Of a DNA stretch of 11,067 nt, positions 1-5,803 are shown one piece after another (position 1 is the stretch's first letter; the number at the start of each line of letters is the position of its first letter). A program made the translations under genes and the position numbers. The stretch is from the NCBI GenBank assembly GCA_024280135.1, contig JAJRQS010000275.1, forward strand, positions 1 to 11,067. The letters run 5' to 3'. The notes beneath the pieces were generated by a model. That model searched no databases and was not told the DNA's origin. It saw only the letters and a list, made by a program, of their open reading frames with translations. Source of the DNA: Bacteroidota bacterium. Lineage in GTDB: Bacteria; Bacteroidota; Bacteroidia; Chitinophagales; Saprospiraceae.

Positions 1-422
1 ACCTCTCCCAAAAGCGCAGGCACCTTCTCTATCTGATCAATAGGTACTGTCACTTGACTCATTTGAGTCTCTTTTTGAATCTTTCTTGTTTTGGCGGCAA
101 CGACTGTAACCTCCTCAATGACAGAATTTGGCGTAAGCACAAAATTAATGGTCGTATCTCTATCCAAGAAAAAGGAATGAGCAAGTCCTTCATACCCTAG
201 ATAGGAGGCTATTAATTCAATGTCTCCTTTCGGCAAAGTCAAACTATAAAAGCCATAAGTATTGGAGGTCGCTCCATCACTGGTTTTTAATTCAAATAAA
301 TTGGCCGCAATAAGCTTTTCGCCCGACTCTGAGTCGGAGAAATAGCCACTAATAGTATAATCTTGCGCACCTAAAGCAAAGCAAGCCAGTATAAAACTGA
401 AACTTAATAATAATCTTTTCAT
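1..422 (-). CDS. TonB-dependent receptor, N-terminal part (partial)
   Basis: Reading the minus strand from an ATG at 422 gives 140 codons that stay open to the window edge, so only the start of a much larger outer-membrane protein is present. Residues 1-19 are a signal peptide (MKRLLL..., hydrophobic core, ending LGAQ). About residues 22-98 look like a carboxypeptidase-D regulatory-like beta-sandwich (ISGYFSDSESGE, then TYGFYSLTLPKG and LIASYLGYE), the usual N-terminal extension of SusC-type and related receptors. After VEEVTVVA-like sequence (VIEEVTVVAAKTR), the segment IEKVPALLGE is the typical beginning of the plug domain. Such receptors import large substrates with TonB energy; the substrate cannot be told from this fragment. 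It is transcribed divergently from rpoN. Confidence 0.88.
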   Translation of the reverse strand, partial: MKRLLLSFSFILACFALGAQDYTISGYFSDSESGEKLIAANLFELKTSDGATSNTYGFYSLTLPKGDIELIASYLGYEGLAHSFFLDRDTTINFVLTPNSVIEEVTVVAAKTRKIQKETQMSQVTVPIDQIEKVPALLGE

Positions 423-455
423 TTCGAGGGTTATTAATGGATAAGTTAAGAAGTG

Positions 456-482
456 CAAATATAAGGTAAGTTCCATATGCAA
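456..482 (-). promoter_or_regulatory. Candidate Bacteroidota promoter for the TonB-dependent receptor
   Basis: On the minus strand, TATATTTG (463-456) fits the TAnnTTTG -7 element exactly. A TTG at 482-480 lies 16 bp upstream, close to the usual spacing of the -33 element. Transcription would start near 449 and give a leader of about 27 nt. This is a sequence match only. Confidence 0.45.
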
Positions 483-726
483 TATTGGTATTTAATAAAA
501 CTTTAACGTCTATTGCTATTATTTTACTTATTCACTACAAAATGCGGTCTTGCCCTATTAAGCTTCCTTTTTTGTGCAAGACTCACTCCATGGAAAATTG
601 TATAACAAATAAAAAAAAACATTACCTTTATACTTCATATAAGCCAATGAAGAACAACCAAATTTGGTCAATTCTTCGTTAACTAATTGACTTCGTGCTC
701 ATTAAGTATAACAATGACTTTACAAT

Positions 727-777
727 TATGTGTATGCCAAAAATTGCATTCTACACATATTAGTAATTTATGGCATA
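727..777. repeat. Two interleaved short inverted repeats upstream of rpoN
   Basis: TATGTGTA (727-734) pairs perfectly with TACACATA (752-759), and TATGCCA (733-739) pairs with TGGCATA (771-777). Because they interleave, they cannot both fold as simple hairpins. They may be operator half-sites, or chance in AT-rich DNA. They lie about 110-155 bp before the rpoN start. Confidence 0.35.
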
Positions 778-883
778 TTTTTTGAGGTAAAAGCTTGAAA
801 TGATGCAACATTATTAGCCTCATCAAAGTATAAAACTGACATGTATTGGGATTTTGTTAGTGAATTTAAAAATATAGAAAACG

Positions 884-2461
884 ATGTTTAAACAGACTTT
901 AAGTCAAAAATTATCACAGAAGCTATCCCCACAGCAGATTCAGTTGATGAAATTGCTACAAATCCCTACAGCTACGCTAGAACAAAGAATCCAAGAAGAA
1001 TTAGAAGCCAATCCCGCTCTAGATGAAGGGTACGAAAATGAGGAAGAAATCCAAGGAGAGCATGAAACAGAGTCTGAATCTGACACGGACAATGAATATA
1101 CAGATGAATTTGATGATATCTATACCAATGGAGAACCTGTCAAAGACTCTGTAACCGAAGAACGGGAAGCACCCGAAACTACAGACAAGGAAATTGAACT
1201 GGATGATTACGTCAACGAGTATATGGATGACGATCCCATCATGTATAAGTCAACAGCCGGAACCAAAGATGTAGAAGACAAAGACATTCCTTTTTCGGTA
1301 CAATCTAGTTTTCACGAATATTTGCAGGAGCAATTAGGCACTTTGGATTTTCAAAACGAAAAGCAGCGGGCTATTGCAGAGCAAATAATCGGCAGCATAG
1401 ATAATGATGGGTATTTACGCCGTGAGGTAAGTGCAATGGTGAACGATTTATTGTTTTCACAAAACATAGAAACCACCGAAGAAGAGATCGAAGAGATTTT
1501 AGTTAAAATTCAACGTTTCGACCCTATCGGCATTGGTTCTAGAAACCTGCAAGAGTGTATCACTATTCAATTGAGGCATCTTGAAAAGACGTCTAAGAAC
1601 CTTTCGGAAAAAAATATTGAAGACATTCATCTTGCAATAAAACTTGTCAATAAATACTTTGATGCATTCAGCAAAAAGCATTATAAAAAACTGCTTAAAG
1701 GTCTAGGTATTGACAATGAAAGGCTAAAAGAATTAATTGAAATAATCACTAGCCTCAATCCAAAACCAGCGAGCGGATATGCAAGTGGTAATGCTTCTTT
1801 GAATTATGTAGTACCTGACTTTTTTATCGTTAATAGAGACGGAGAACTAGAGCTTACGCTAAATGGTCGGAACGCACCCGATCTTCGAGTCAACGACTAC
1901 TACAAAGAGATGCTTACTTCTTATGCTAATACAAAAAAGAAGCGCAAACCTTCTAAAGAACAAAAAGAAGCCGTCAACTTTATCAAAAGTAAGATCGATT
2001 CTGCCAAATGGTTTATTGATGCTATTAAGCAGCGATATGATACCATGATGAACACGATGTACTCCATCATGAACTATCAAGACGAATATTTTTTAACTGG
2101 AGATCCTTCTCGTTTGAGACCGATGATTTTAAAAGATATTGCAGAAATCACTGGCCTTGATATTTCAACTGTTTCAAGAGTAGCCAATAGTAAATATGTC
2201 CAAACTGAATTTGGTACAAAACTATTAAAAGAATTTTTCTCAGAATCTATGCAAACTGAAGATGGACAAGAAGTTTCGACTTACGAAGTAAAAAATGTCT
2301 TATCCAAAATCATTAAGGCAGAGGATAAGAAAAAGCCTTTAAGCGACGAAAAACTTATGGATGCCTTGAATAACGAAGGGTATAACATTGCCCGTCGTAC
2401 CGTGGCTAAATATCGAGAACAATTGGATATTCCTGTGGCGCGAATGCGGAAGGAATTGTAA
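884..2461 (+). CDS. rpoN: RNA polymerase sigma-54 factor
   Basis: The product is 525 residues and is complete in all recognisable sigma-54 regions. Region I at the start (MFKQTLSQKLSQKLSPQQIQLMKLL, broken here as residues 1-15 and 16-25) is the glutamine- and leucine-rich segment that contacts AAA+ activators. Residues about 48-140 form the acidic region II, long and rich in Asp/Glu. The core-binding region follows (about 140-350). A helix-turn-helix for the -12 promoter element is at about 418-439 (DIAEITGLDISTVSRVANSK). The RpoN box ARRTVAKYR is at 503-511 and reads the -24 element. Sigma-54 directs core polymerase to TGGCAC-N5-TTGC promoters and needs an ATP-driven activator. The gene appears monocistronic, since a strong terminator lies 23 bp after the stop. 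The 5' sequence is A-rich with no clear Shine-Dalgarno, as is usual in Bacteroidota. Confidence 0.97.
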   Translation: MFKQTLSQKLSQKLSPQQIQLMKLLQIPTATLEQRIQEELEANPALDEGYENEEEIQGEHETESESDTDNEYTDEFDDIYTNGEPVKDSVTEEREAPETTDKEIELDDYVNEYMDDDPIMYKSTAGTKDVEDKDIPFSVQSSFHEYLQEQLGTLDFQNEKQRAIAEQIIGSIDNDGYLRREVSAMVNDLLFSQNIETTEEEIEEILVKIQRFDPIGIGSRNLQECITIQLRHLEKTSKNLSEKNIEDIHLAIKLVNKYFDAFSKKHYKKLLKGLGIDNERLKELIEIITSLNPKPASGYASGNASLNYVVPDFFIVNRDGELELTLNGRNAPDLRVNDYYKEMLTSYANTKKKRKPSKEQKEAVNFIKSKIDSAKWFIDAIKQRYDTMMNTMYSIMNYQDEYFLTGDPSRLRPMILKDIAEITGLDISTVSRVANSKYVQTEFGTKLLKEFFSESMQTEDGQEVSTYEVKNVLSKIIKAEDKKKPLSDEKLMDALNNEGYNIARRTVAKYREQLDIPVARMRKEL

Positions 2462-2483
2462 AATTTTACGAATTAATAGAAAT

Positions 2484-2516
2484 AAAAAAGGTGACCAAAT
2501 GGTCACCTTTTTTTTT
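2484..2516 (+). terminator. Intrinsic terminator of rpoN
   Basis: The stem GGTGACC (2490-2496) / GGTCACC (2501-2507) has a 4-nt AAAT loop. It is extended by an A-tract (2484-2489) pairing with the first of nine Ts (2508-2516). The A/T symmetry means it could also stop minus-strand transcription coming out of the transposase gene. Confidence 0.92.
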
Positions 2517-2529
2517 GTATTGTTTTTTT

Positions 2530-2569
2530 TGAACAGTAGAGGCGTTTTACAAAACGCCTCTACTGTTCA
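2530..2569. repeat. REP palindrome 1, overlapping the transposase stop codon
   Basis: Perfect 19-bp arms (2530-2548 and 2551-2569) are separated by AC at 2549-2550. The inner 28 bp (2536-2563) begin GTAGAGGCGTTTT and end with its complement, matching REP 2 except at one compensated pair. The last codons of the minus-strand transposase (GAA CAG TAG) are read from this element. It lies 13 bp beyond the rpoN terminator, so it may also shape the 3' ends of both transcripts. Confidence 0.92.
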
Positions 2570-3279
2570 GGGTTTTTTCTAATGTAAATACGTATTCGGT
2601 TTAATTCATTTACATCGCGGATAATGCGATCGTGAAAACGGGTTTGCCATGCGAAATCAGGCATATACGTTTTACAAAACGTGTTTTTACGGGATTGACG
2701 GGTCACGGCCGATTTAAATTGACGAATCATCATGGATAATGATTTTGATGATGGTGATATTTTTGAAAAAAATTGGTTTTTGGATGGCGAGGGCGGTGGT
2801 GTGGGGGGCGTGGGCGGTGGTGGCGTGGGTGGCGGCGGCGGGGGTGGTGTGGGCGGTGGTGGCGTGGGCGGTGTGGGCGGTGGTGGCGGCGGCGGGGGTG
2901 GCGTGGGTGGCGTGGGCGGTGGTGGCGGGGGGGGCGGCGGTGGCGTGGGTGGCGGGGGCGGGGGCGTAGAGACGTTTTGCAAAACGTCTCTACCACGATT
3001 GTCACCATCATTAATAATCACAATCCCATGAATATGGTTGGGCATAATTACAAATTCATCCAAAAAAATATGATCCCGAATTTTTTCTGATTCATACCAT
3101 TCATTCCAAACAATCATTCCTAATTCATTCAATTTCATTTTTCGATCAACAATTTCACCGAAATAATTTATACGATTTTTGGTCATGATCGTCACAAAAT
3201 ACGCACCATTAGATGCATAATCGTAATTTTTCAATCTAGCAGACGAAATACGGTATTTTCCACGAAATTTTATAGACAT
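2560..3279 (-). CDS. REP-associated tyrosine transposase (RAYT, Y1/HUH family) with a proline/threonine insert
   Basis: From the ATG at 3279 the product has 239 residues. RAYTs are HUH nucleases that cut and join single-stranded REP DNA through a tyrosine-DNA link. Family features in order: KYRISSARLKNYDY and GAYFVTI near the start (about 9-31), the HUH motif MPNHIHGIV with H82 and H84 on the second core strand, the helix SMMIRQFKSAV (about 183-193), AWQTRFHDRIIRD (about 211-223), and YIRKNP with Y232 as the likely catalytic tyrosine. Between HUH and the helix lies an unusual insert: residues 97-105 come from an in-frame REP (RDVLQNVST), followed by 58 residues of only Pro and Thr (106-163). 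The protein ends right after NPEQ, inside another REP, so the usual short tail is missing. A TTG at 3306 would add 9 residues, but the ATG fits the family start better. Core motifs look intact; activity with this insert is uncertain. Confidence 0.88.
   Translation of the reverse strand: MSIKFRGKYRISSARLKNYDYASNGAYFVTIMTKNRINYFGEIVDRKMKLNELGMIVWNEWYESEKIRDHIFLDEFVIMPNHIHGIVIINDGDNRGRDVLQNVSTPPPPPPTPPPPPPPPPPTPPTPPPPPPPPPTPPTPPPPTPPPPPPPTPPPPTPPTPPPSPSKNQFFSKISPSSKSLSMMIRQFKSAVTRQSRKNTFCKTYMPDFAWQTRFHDRIIRDVNELNRIRIYIRKNPEQ
2665..2684. repeat. Short REP-like palindrome inside the transposase gene
   Basis: ACGTTTT (2667-2673) and AAAACGT (2676-2682) flank AC, with an outer A/T pair at 2665/2684 after a T-G mismatch. 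It matches the centre of REPs 1 and 2 but lacks the GTAG edge. It encodes the residues around NTFCKTYM, just before the conserved AWQTRFHDR motif. It may be the remnant of a REP insertion or chance resemblance. Confidence 0.5.
2791..2964. repeat. G-rich triplet tract encoding a Pro/Thr run
   Basis: The 174 bp consist of 58 triplets that, read on the plus strand, are only GGG, CGG, TGG, TGT or CGT. The minus strand therefore encodes 49 Pro and 9 Thr. By hand count there is no A on the plus strand, 124 G, 27 T and 23 C, about 84% G+C. A 15-bp unit YGTGGGCGGTGGTGG recurs in frame (at triplets 7, 20, 28 and 41), so the tract grew by in-frame duplication. The many G runs give the plus strand (the template for the transposase) G-quadruplex potential. 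Confidence 0.93.
2966..2993. repeat. REP palindrome 2, translated in frame within the transposase
   Basis: A perfect 28-bp palindrome with arms GTAGAGACGTTTT and its complement around GC (2979-2980). It directly abuts the Pro/Thr tract. On the minus strand it is read as part of GRDVLQNVST, with no frame disruption. Compared with REP 1 it differs in the centre dinucleotide and at one base pair in the stem, changed on both arms. Confidence 0.9.
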
Positions 3280-3330
3280 ATGTATCGGTTTAGGTTTCAA
3301 ACCCAAAATATGAATTTATATGGAAAATAT

Positions 3331-3365
3331 CAAATTTATCCTAAATATTAGGGGCGCTTTGCAAA
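3331..3365 (-). promoter_or_regulatory. Candidate promoter for the transposase gene
   Basis: On the minus strand, TAAATTTG (3338-3331) fits the -7 consensus TAnnTTTG. TTTG at 3365-3362, which is part of the REP 3 centre, lies 23 bp upstream, at the long end of the accepted spacing for a -33 element. Transcription would start near 3324, ahead of both possible start codons. Confidence 0.4.
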
Positions 3366-3374
3366 ACGTCCCTA
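3349..3374. repeat. REP palindrome 3, imperfect, between transposase and topB
   Basis: Left arm TAGGGGCGCTTT (3349-3360), centre GC, right arm AAAACGTCCCTA (3363-3374). Eleven of twelve positions can pair: ten Watson-Crick plus one G-T (3354/3369), with a C/A mismatch at 3357/3366. The right edge extends to CTAC (GTAG on the minus strand). Relative to REP 1 it carries a compensated A-T to G-C change (3353 with 3370), so it is a diverged family member. Confidence 0.8.
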
Positions 3375-3380
3375 CCTTTG
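3373..3380 (+). promoter_or_regulatory. Candidate -7 element for topB
   Basis: TACCTTTG fits TAnnTTTG exactly and sits 22 bp before the topB ATG. Its TA comes from the right edge of REP 3. No TTG lies at 17-23 bp upstream; the nearest (3359-3361, in the REP centre) is only 11 bp away, so the -33 part is weak. Confidence 0.4.
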
Positions 3381-3402
3381 TCCTAATTAACACCAACTAA
3401 TC

Positions 3403-5706
3403 ATGAAGGTCTGCATTGCCGAAAAACCTAGCGTTGCTAAAGAAATAGCCAAGATACTTGGGGCTAGTGCTAGGAAAGATGGGTATTTTGAAGGCAATGG
3501 ATATCAGGTGACATGGACGTTTGGCCATTTTTGCACCTTGCATGAACCCCATGATTACAAACCGCATTGGAAGAAATGGTCATTGGACAGTTTACCTATC
3601 CTTCCGGAAAAATTTGAAATAAAACTCATCCAAAACCCAGGGGTCAAAAAGCAATTTGCTGTCATCAAACGCTTATTCAAATCTGCAACAATCGTTATCA
3701 ACTGTGGGGATGCAGGTCAAGAAGGAGAGCTCATTCAGCGTTGGGTTATCAAACATGCAGGATACAAAGGCAAAATCGAAAGGCTTTGGATTTCTTCGCT
3801 GACAACACAAGCCATCCAAAAGGGTTTTCAAAACCTAAAAGATGCATCAGATTACGACCAGCTCTTTTATGCTGGCACTTCTCGTGCCATTGGGGATTGG
3901 CTGTTGGGGATGAATGCGACTAGATTATATACACTTAAATATGGAGGCTATAAGCAAGTGCTATCTGTCGGACGAGTCCAAACCCCTACCCTAGCCATGT
4001 TGGTTAGAAGGCACAAAGAAATAATAAATTTCAAACCCGAGACGTATTATGAATTACATACGATTTATCGTGACGTAGATTTTAATTCTATAAAAGGCAA
4101 ATTCTCCAAAAAAGAAGAGGGACAAGCACTTTTGGACAAAATCACTGGACATCCTTTTGTGATTACCTCCGTTACCAAAAAGAAAGGGAAAGAACATCCC
4201 CCCAAATTATTCGATTTGACGGGATTGCAGGTTTATTGTAATAATAAATTTGGTTTATCCGCAGATAATACTTTAAAGATTGTACAGAAACTTTATGAAC
4301 AAAAAGTAGTCACTTACCCTAGGGTAGATACGACATTTTTGCCTGATGATGTATATCCCCAAGTTCCAGGCATCTTAAAACAATTATCAAACTACCATAC
4401 TTTTACACAGCCCCTCTTGGGAAATAAAATCCGAAAGTCAAAAAAAGTATTTAATAATAATAAAGTTACCGACCATCATGCCATTATCCCGACAGGAGTC
4501 GAAAAAAATCTATTTGGTGATGAGCAAAAAGTCTATGACATCATTACCCGTAGGTTTATTATGGTTTTCTATCCAGATTGTATTGTGTCAAACACAGTAG
4601 TCCTGGGAAAAGTTCAAAAGGTTGAATTTAAAACGACAGGCAAAGAGATATTGGAAGAAGCTTGGCGGGTCGTTTTGCCGAAAGGCCCAAGCATCAAAAA
4701 GAAAAATGAAACCCCTCCTCTACCGAGTTTTACAAAAGGAGAATCGGGCCCACACAAACCCGTATTCATGGAAAAGCAAACGTCTCCACCAAAATACTAT
4801 TCGGAAGCTAGCCTCTTGCGAGGAATGGAAACAGCAGGAAAAAAAGTGGACGACGAAGAACTACGTGAATTAATGAAAGAAAATGGTATCGGCCGTCCTT
4901 CTACTCGTGCCAATATCATTGAAACACTTTTTAGACGCAAGTATGCCAAACGTGTCCGAAAACAAATTCAAGCAACAGACATAGGCATCCAACTCATCGA
5001 CACCATCCAAAACAAACTACTAAAATCTGCCGAACTTACTGGGCAATGGGAACGAAAACTAAAACAAATAGAAGCTGGAGAATACAATGCAGGTACCTTT
5101 ATCAAGGAAATGAAAAACATGGTGGACAATCTGGTAGTCGAAGTGCGTATGGAAAAATCTATTCATAAAATCGCAGCACCTGTCCATGCTACCCACAAAA
5201 AGACTTCTAAGAAAAAACGAAGTACAACAAAGAAAACAACTAAAGAAGTACTTTGTCCAAAATGCAAAAAAGGACAACTATTAAAAGGCAAAACAGCATT
5301 TGGTTGCAGTGAATGGAAAGCAGGCTGCACACTACGAATTCCATTTATGTTTTTAGAAAAGAAAATATCTGATAATCAAGTCAAGCGGCTCGTCCTCAAA
5401 GGTTCTACCGTCACCCTAAAGGGATTTAAAAGAAATGGGCAAAAACTAAATGGGCAAGTTATTTTCAACGATGCATTTCAATTGCTATTAGCGCCCGCTC
5501 ACCAAGTAAAAAAGACATCAAAGAAAACAGTCATCTCCTGCCCAAAGTGCAAAACAGGAACCATCCTAAAAGGCAAGACAGCATACGGATGCAGTCGATG
5601 GAAAGCAGGCTGTGATTTCAGGTTTAATTTTAAGGATATTTATGCGCAAGCTAAAGGACGAAAATTAACTAAAGCATTAGTTATGCAGATTATTGTTGGT
5701 AAATAA
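3403..5706 (+). CDS. topB: DNA topoisomerase III (type IA)
   Basis: The product is 767 residues, longer than the roughly 650 of E. coli TopB. It relaxes or decatenates DNA by cutting one strand through a tyrosine, needing single-stranded DNA and Mg2+. The Toprim domain starts at residue 1, with E7 in CIAEKPSVAKEI and the acidic motif GDAGQEGE at 102-109 (D103, E107, E109). The usual second Asp of DxD is Gly105 here. LSVGRVQTPTLAML (about 187-200) is the type IA core motif. The catalytic tyrosine is Y305 in VTYPRVDTTFLP. ENGIGRPSTRA (about 492-502) is the conserved C-terminal core motif. Two C4 zinc ribbons follow a Lys-rich linker: C618/C621/C635/C642 and C713/C716/C730/C737, each CPKC...GCSxWKAGC, probably binding single-stranded DNA. 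The start is fixed by the Toprim motif. The gene appears alone, between the RAYT unit and a convergent rhodanese gene. Confidence 0.95.
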   Translation: MKVCIAEKPSVAKEIAKILGASARKDGYFEGNGYQVTWTFGHFCTLHEPHDYKPHWKKWSLDSLPILPEKFEIKLIQNPGVKKQFAVIKRLFKSATIVINCGDAGQEGELIQRWVIKHAGYKGKIERLWISSLTTQAIQKGFQNLKDASDYDQLFYAGTSRAIGDWLLGMNATRLYTLKYGGYKQVLSVGRVQTPTLAMLVRRHKEIINFKPETYYELHTIYRDVDFNSIKGKFSKKEEGQALLDKITGHPFVITSVTKKKGKEHPPKLFDLTGLQVYCNNKFGLSADNTLKIVQKLYEQKVVTYPRVDTTFLPDDVYPQVPGILKQLSNYHTFTQPLLGNKIRKSKKVFNNNKVTDHHAIIPTGVEKNLFGDEQKVYDIITRRFIMVFYPDCIVSNTVVLGKVQKVEFKTTGKEILEEAWRVVLPKGPSIKKKNETPPLPSFTKGESGPHKPVFMEKQTSPPKYYSEASLLRGMETAGKKVDDEELRELMKENGIGRPSTRANIIETLFRRKYAKRVRKQIQATDIGIQLIDTIQNKLLKSAELTGQWERKLKQIEAGEYNAGTFIKEMKNMVDNLVVEVRMEKSIHKIAAPVHATHKKTSKKKRSTTKKTTKEVLCPKCKKGQLLKGKTAFGCSEWKAGCTLRIPFMFLEKKISDNQVKRLVLKGSTVTLKGFKRNGQKLNGQVIFNDAFQLLLAPAHQVKKTSKKTVISCPKCKTGTILKGKTAYGCSRWKAGCDFRFNFKDIYAQAKGRKLTKALVMQIIVGK

Positions 5707-5746
5707 ATTTTTGAACCTTAATACGTTTTAAAACATGTTTGCCTAC

Positions 5747-5779
5747 AAAAAAACCACTGCTCCTTTTGGAAGCAGTGGT
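5747..5779 (-). terminator. Intrinsic terminator after the rhodanese gene
   Basis: ACCACTGCT (5753-5761) pairs with AGCAGTGGT (5771-5779); CC/GG continue the stem past a bulged A5770 to a TTTT loop. Read on the minus strand the stem is followed by seven Ts (complement of 5747-5753), 25 bp after the rhodanese stop. On the plus strand only ATTATT follows, so it is a weaker stop for topB, though it may serve both convergent genes. Confidence 0.85.
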
Positions 5780-5803
5780 ATTATTAATCAAATTTGGAAT
5801 TAT

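Larger units (their letters stand above)
423..883. other. Divergent intergenic region between the receptor gene and rpoN
   Basis: This is about 460 bp of AT-rich DNA without a convincing gene. The only ORF (485-682, plus strand) begins with TTG, has no recognisable domain and no clear signal. No tRNA or other RNA gene was recognised. It holds the receptor promoter candidate near 456-482 and a pair of interleaved inverted repeats at 727-777. No exact TAnnTTTG element was found in front of rpoN; the nearest is TA-N3-TTTG at 776-784, which has one extra base. Confidence 0.6.
2530..3374. mobile_element. REP/RAYT unit: transposase gene bordered by REP palindromes
   Basis: A single-domain HUH transposase gene is bordered by related palindromes at 2530-2569 and 3349-3374, with two more inside it (2665-2684 and 2966-2993). 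All share the core RCGTTTT-RC-AAAACGY; three of them carry a GTAG...CTAC outer edge on at least one end. RAYTs are known to sit beside REP sequences headed by GTAG, and act on single-stranded DNA. No target-site duplication or insertion-sequence ends are visible, so this is better seen as a resident RAYT locus than as a recent insertion. Confidence 0.75.

Noticed and set aside
485..682. 65-codon ORF on the plus strand between the receptor gene and rpoN
   Set aside because: It begins with TTG, sits in AT-rich DNA overlapping the receptor promoter area, and shows no recognisable domain or start signal.
2730..3011. Arg/Pro/His-rich minus-strand ORF
   Set aside because: A frame-shifted reading of the same low-complexity tract within the transposase gene.
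2732..3031. Glycine-rich and Trp/Arg-rich ORFs on the plus strand across the transposase gene
   Set aside because: They are produced only by reading the G-rich triplet tract in other frames; the opposite strand carries the real HUH transposase motifs on both sides of the tract.
3280..3306. TTG start adding nine residues to the transposase
   Set aside because: The ATG at 3279 gives the usual family N-terminus; the extra residues (MGLKPKPIH) show no family similarity. It remains possible.
2530..3374. CRISPR array from the repeated palindromes
   Set aside because: Copies are few, irregularly spaced and partly inside a coding gene; there are no uniform spacers and no cas genes.
3873..3887. TGGCAC...TGC resembling a sigma-54 promoter
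   Set aside because: It lies within topB codons for a conserved segment (AGTSRAIG) and reads GTGC instead of TTGC at the -12 part; coding constraint explains it.
5059..5277. 72-codon minus-strand ORF within topB
   Set aside because: Its Phe/Cys-rich sequence is the antisense of the Lys-rich linker before the zinc ribbons.
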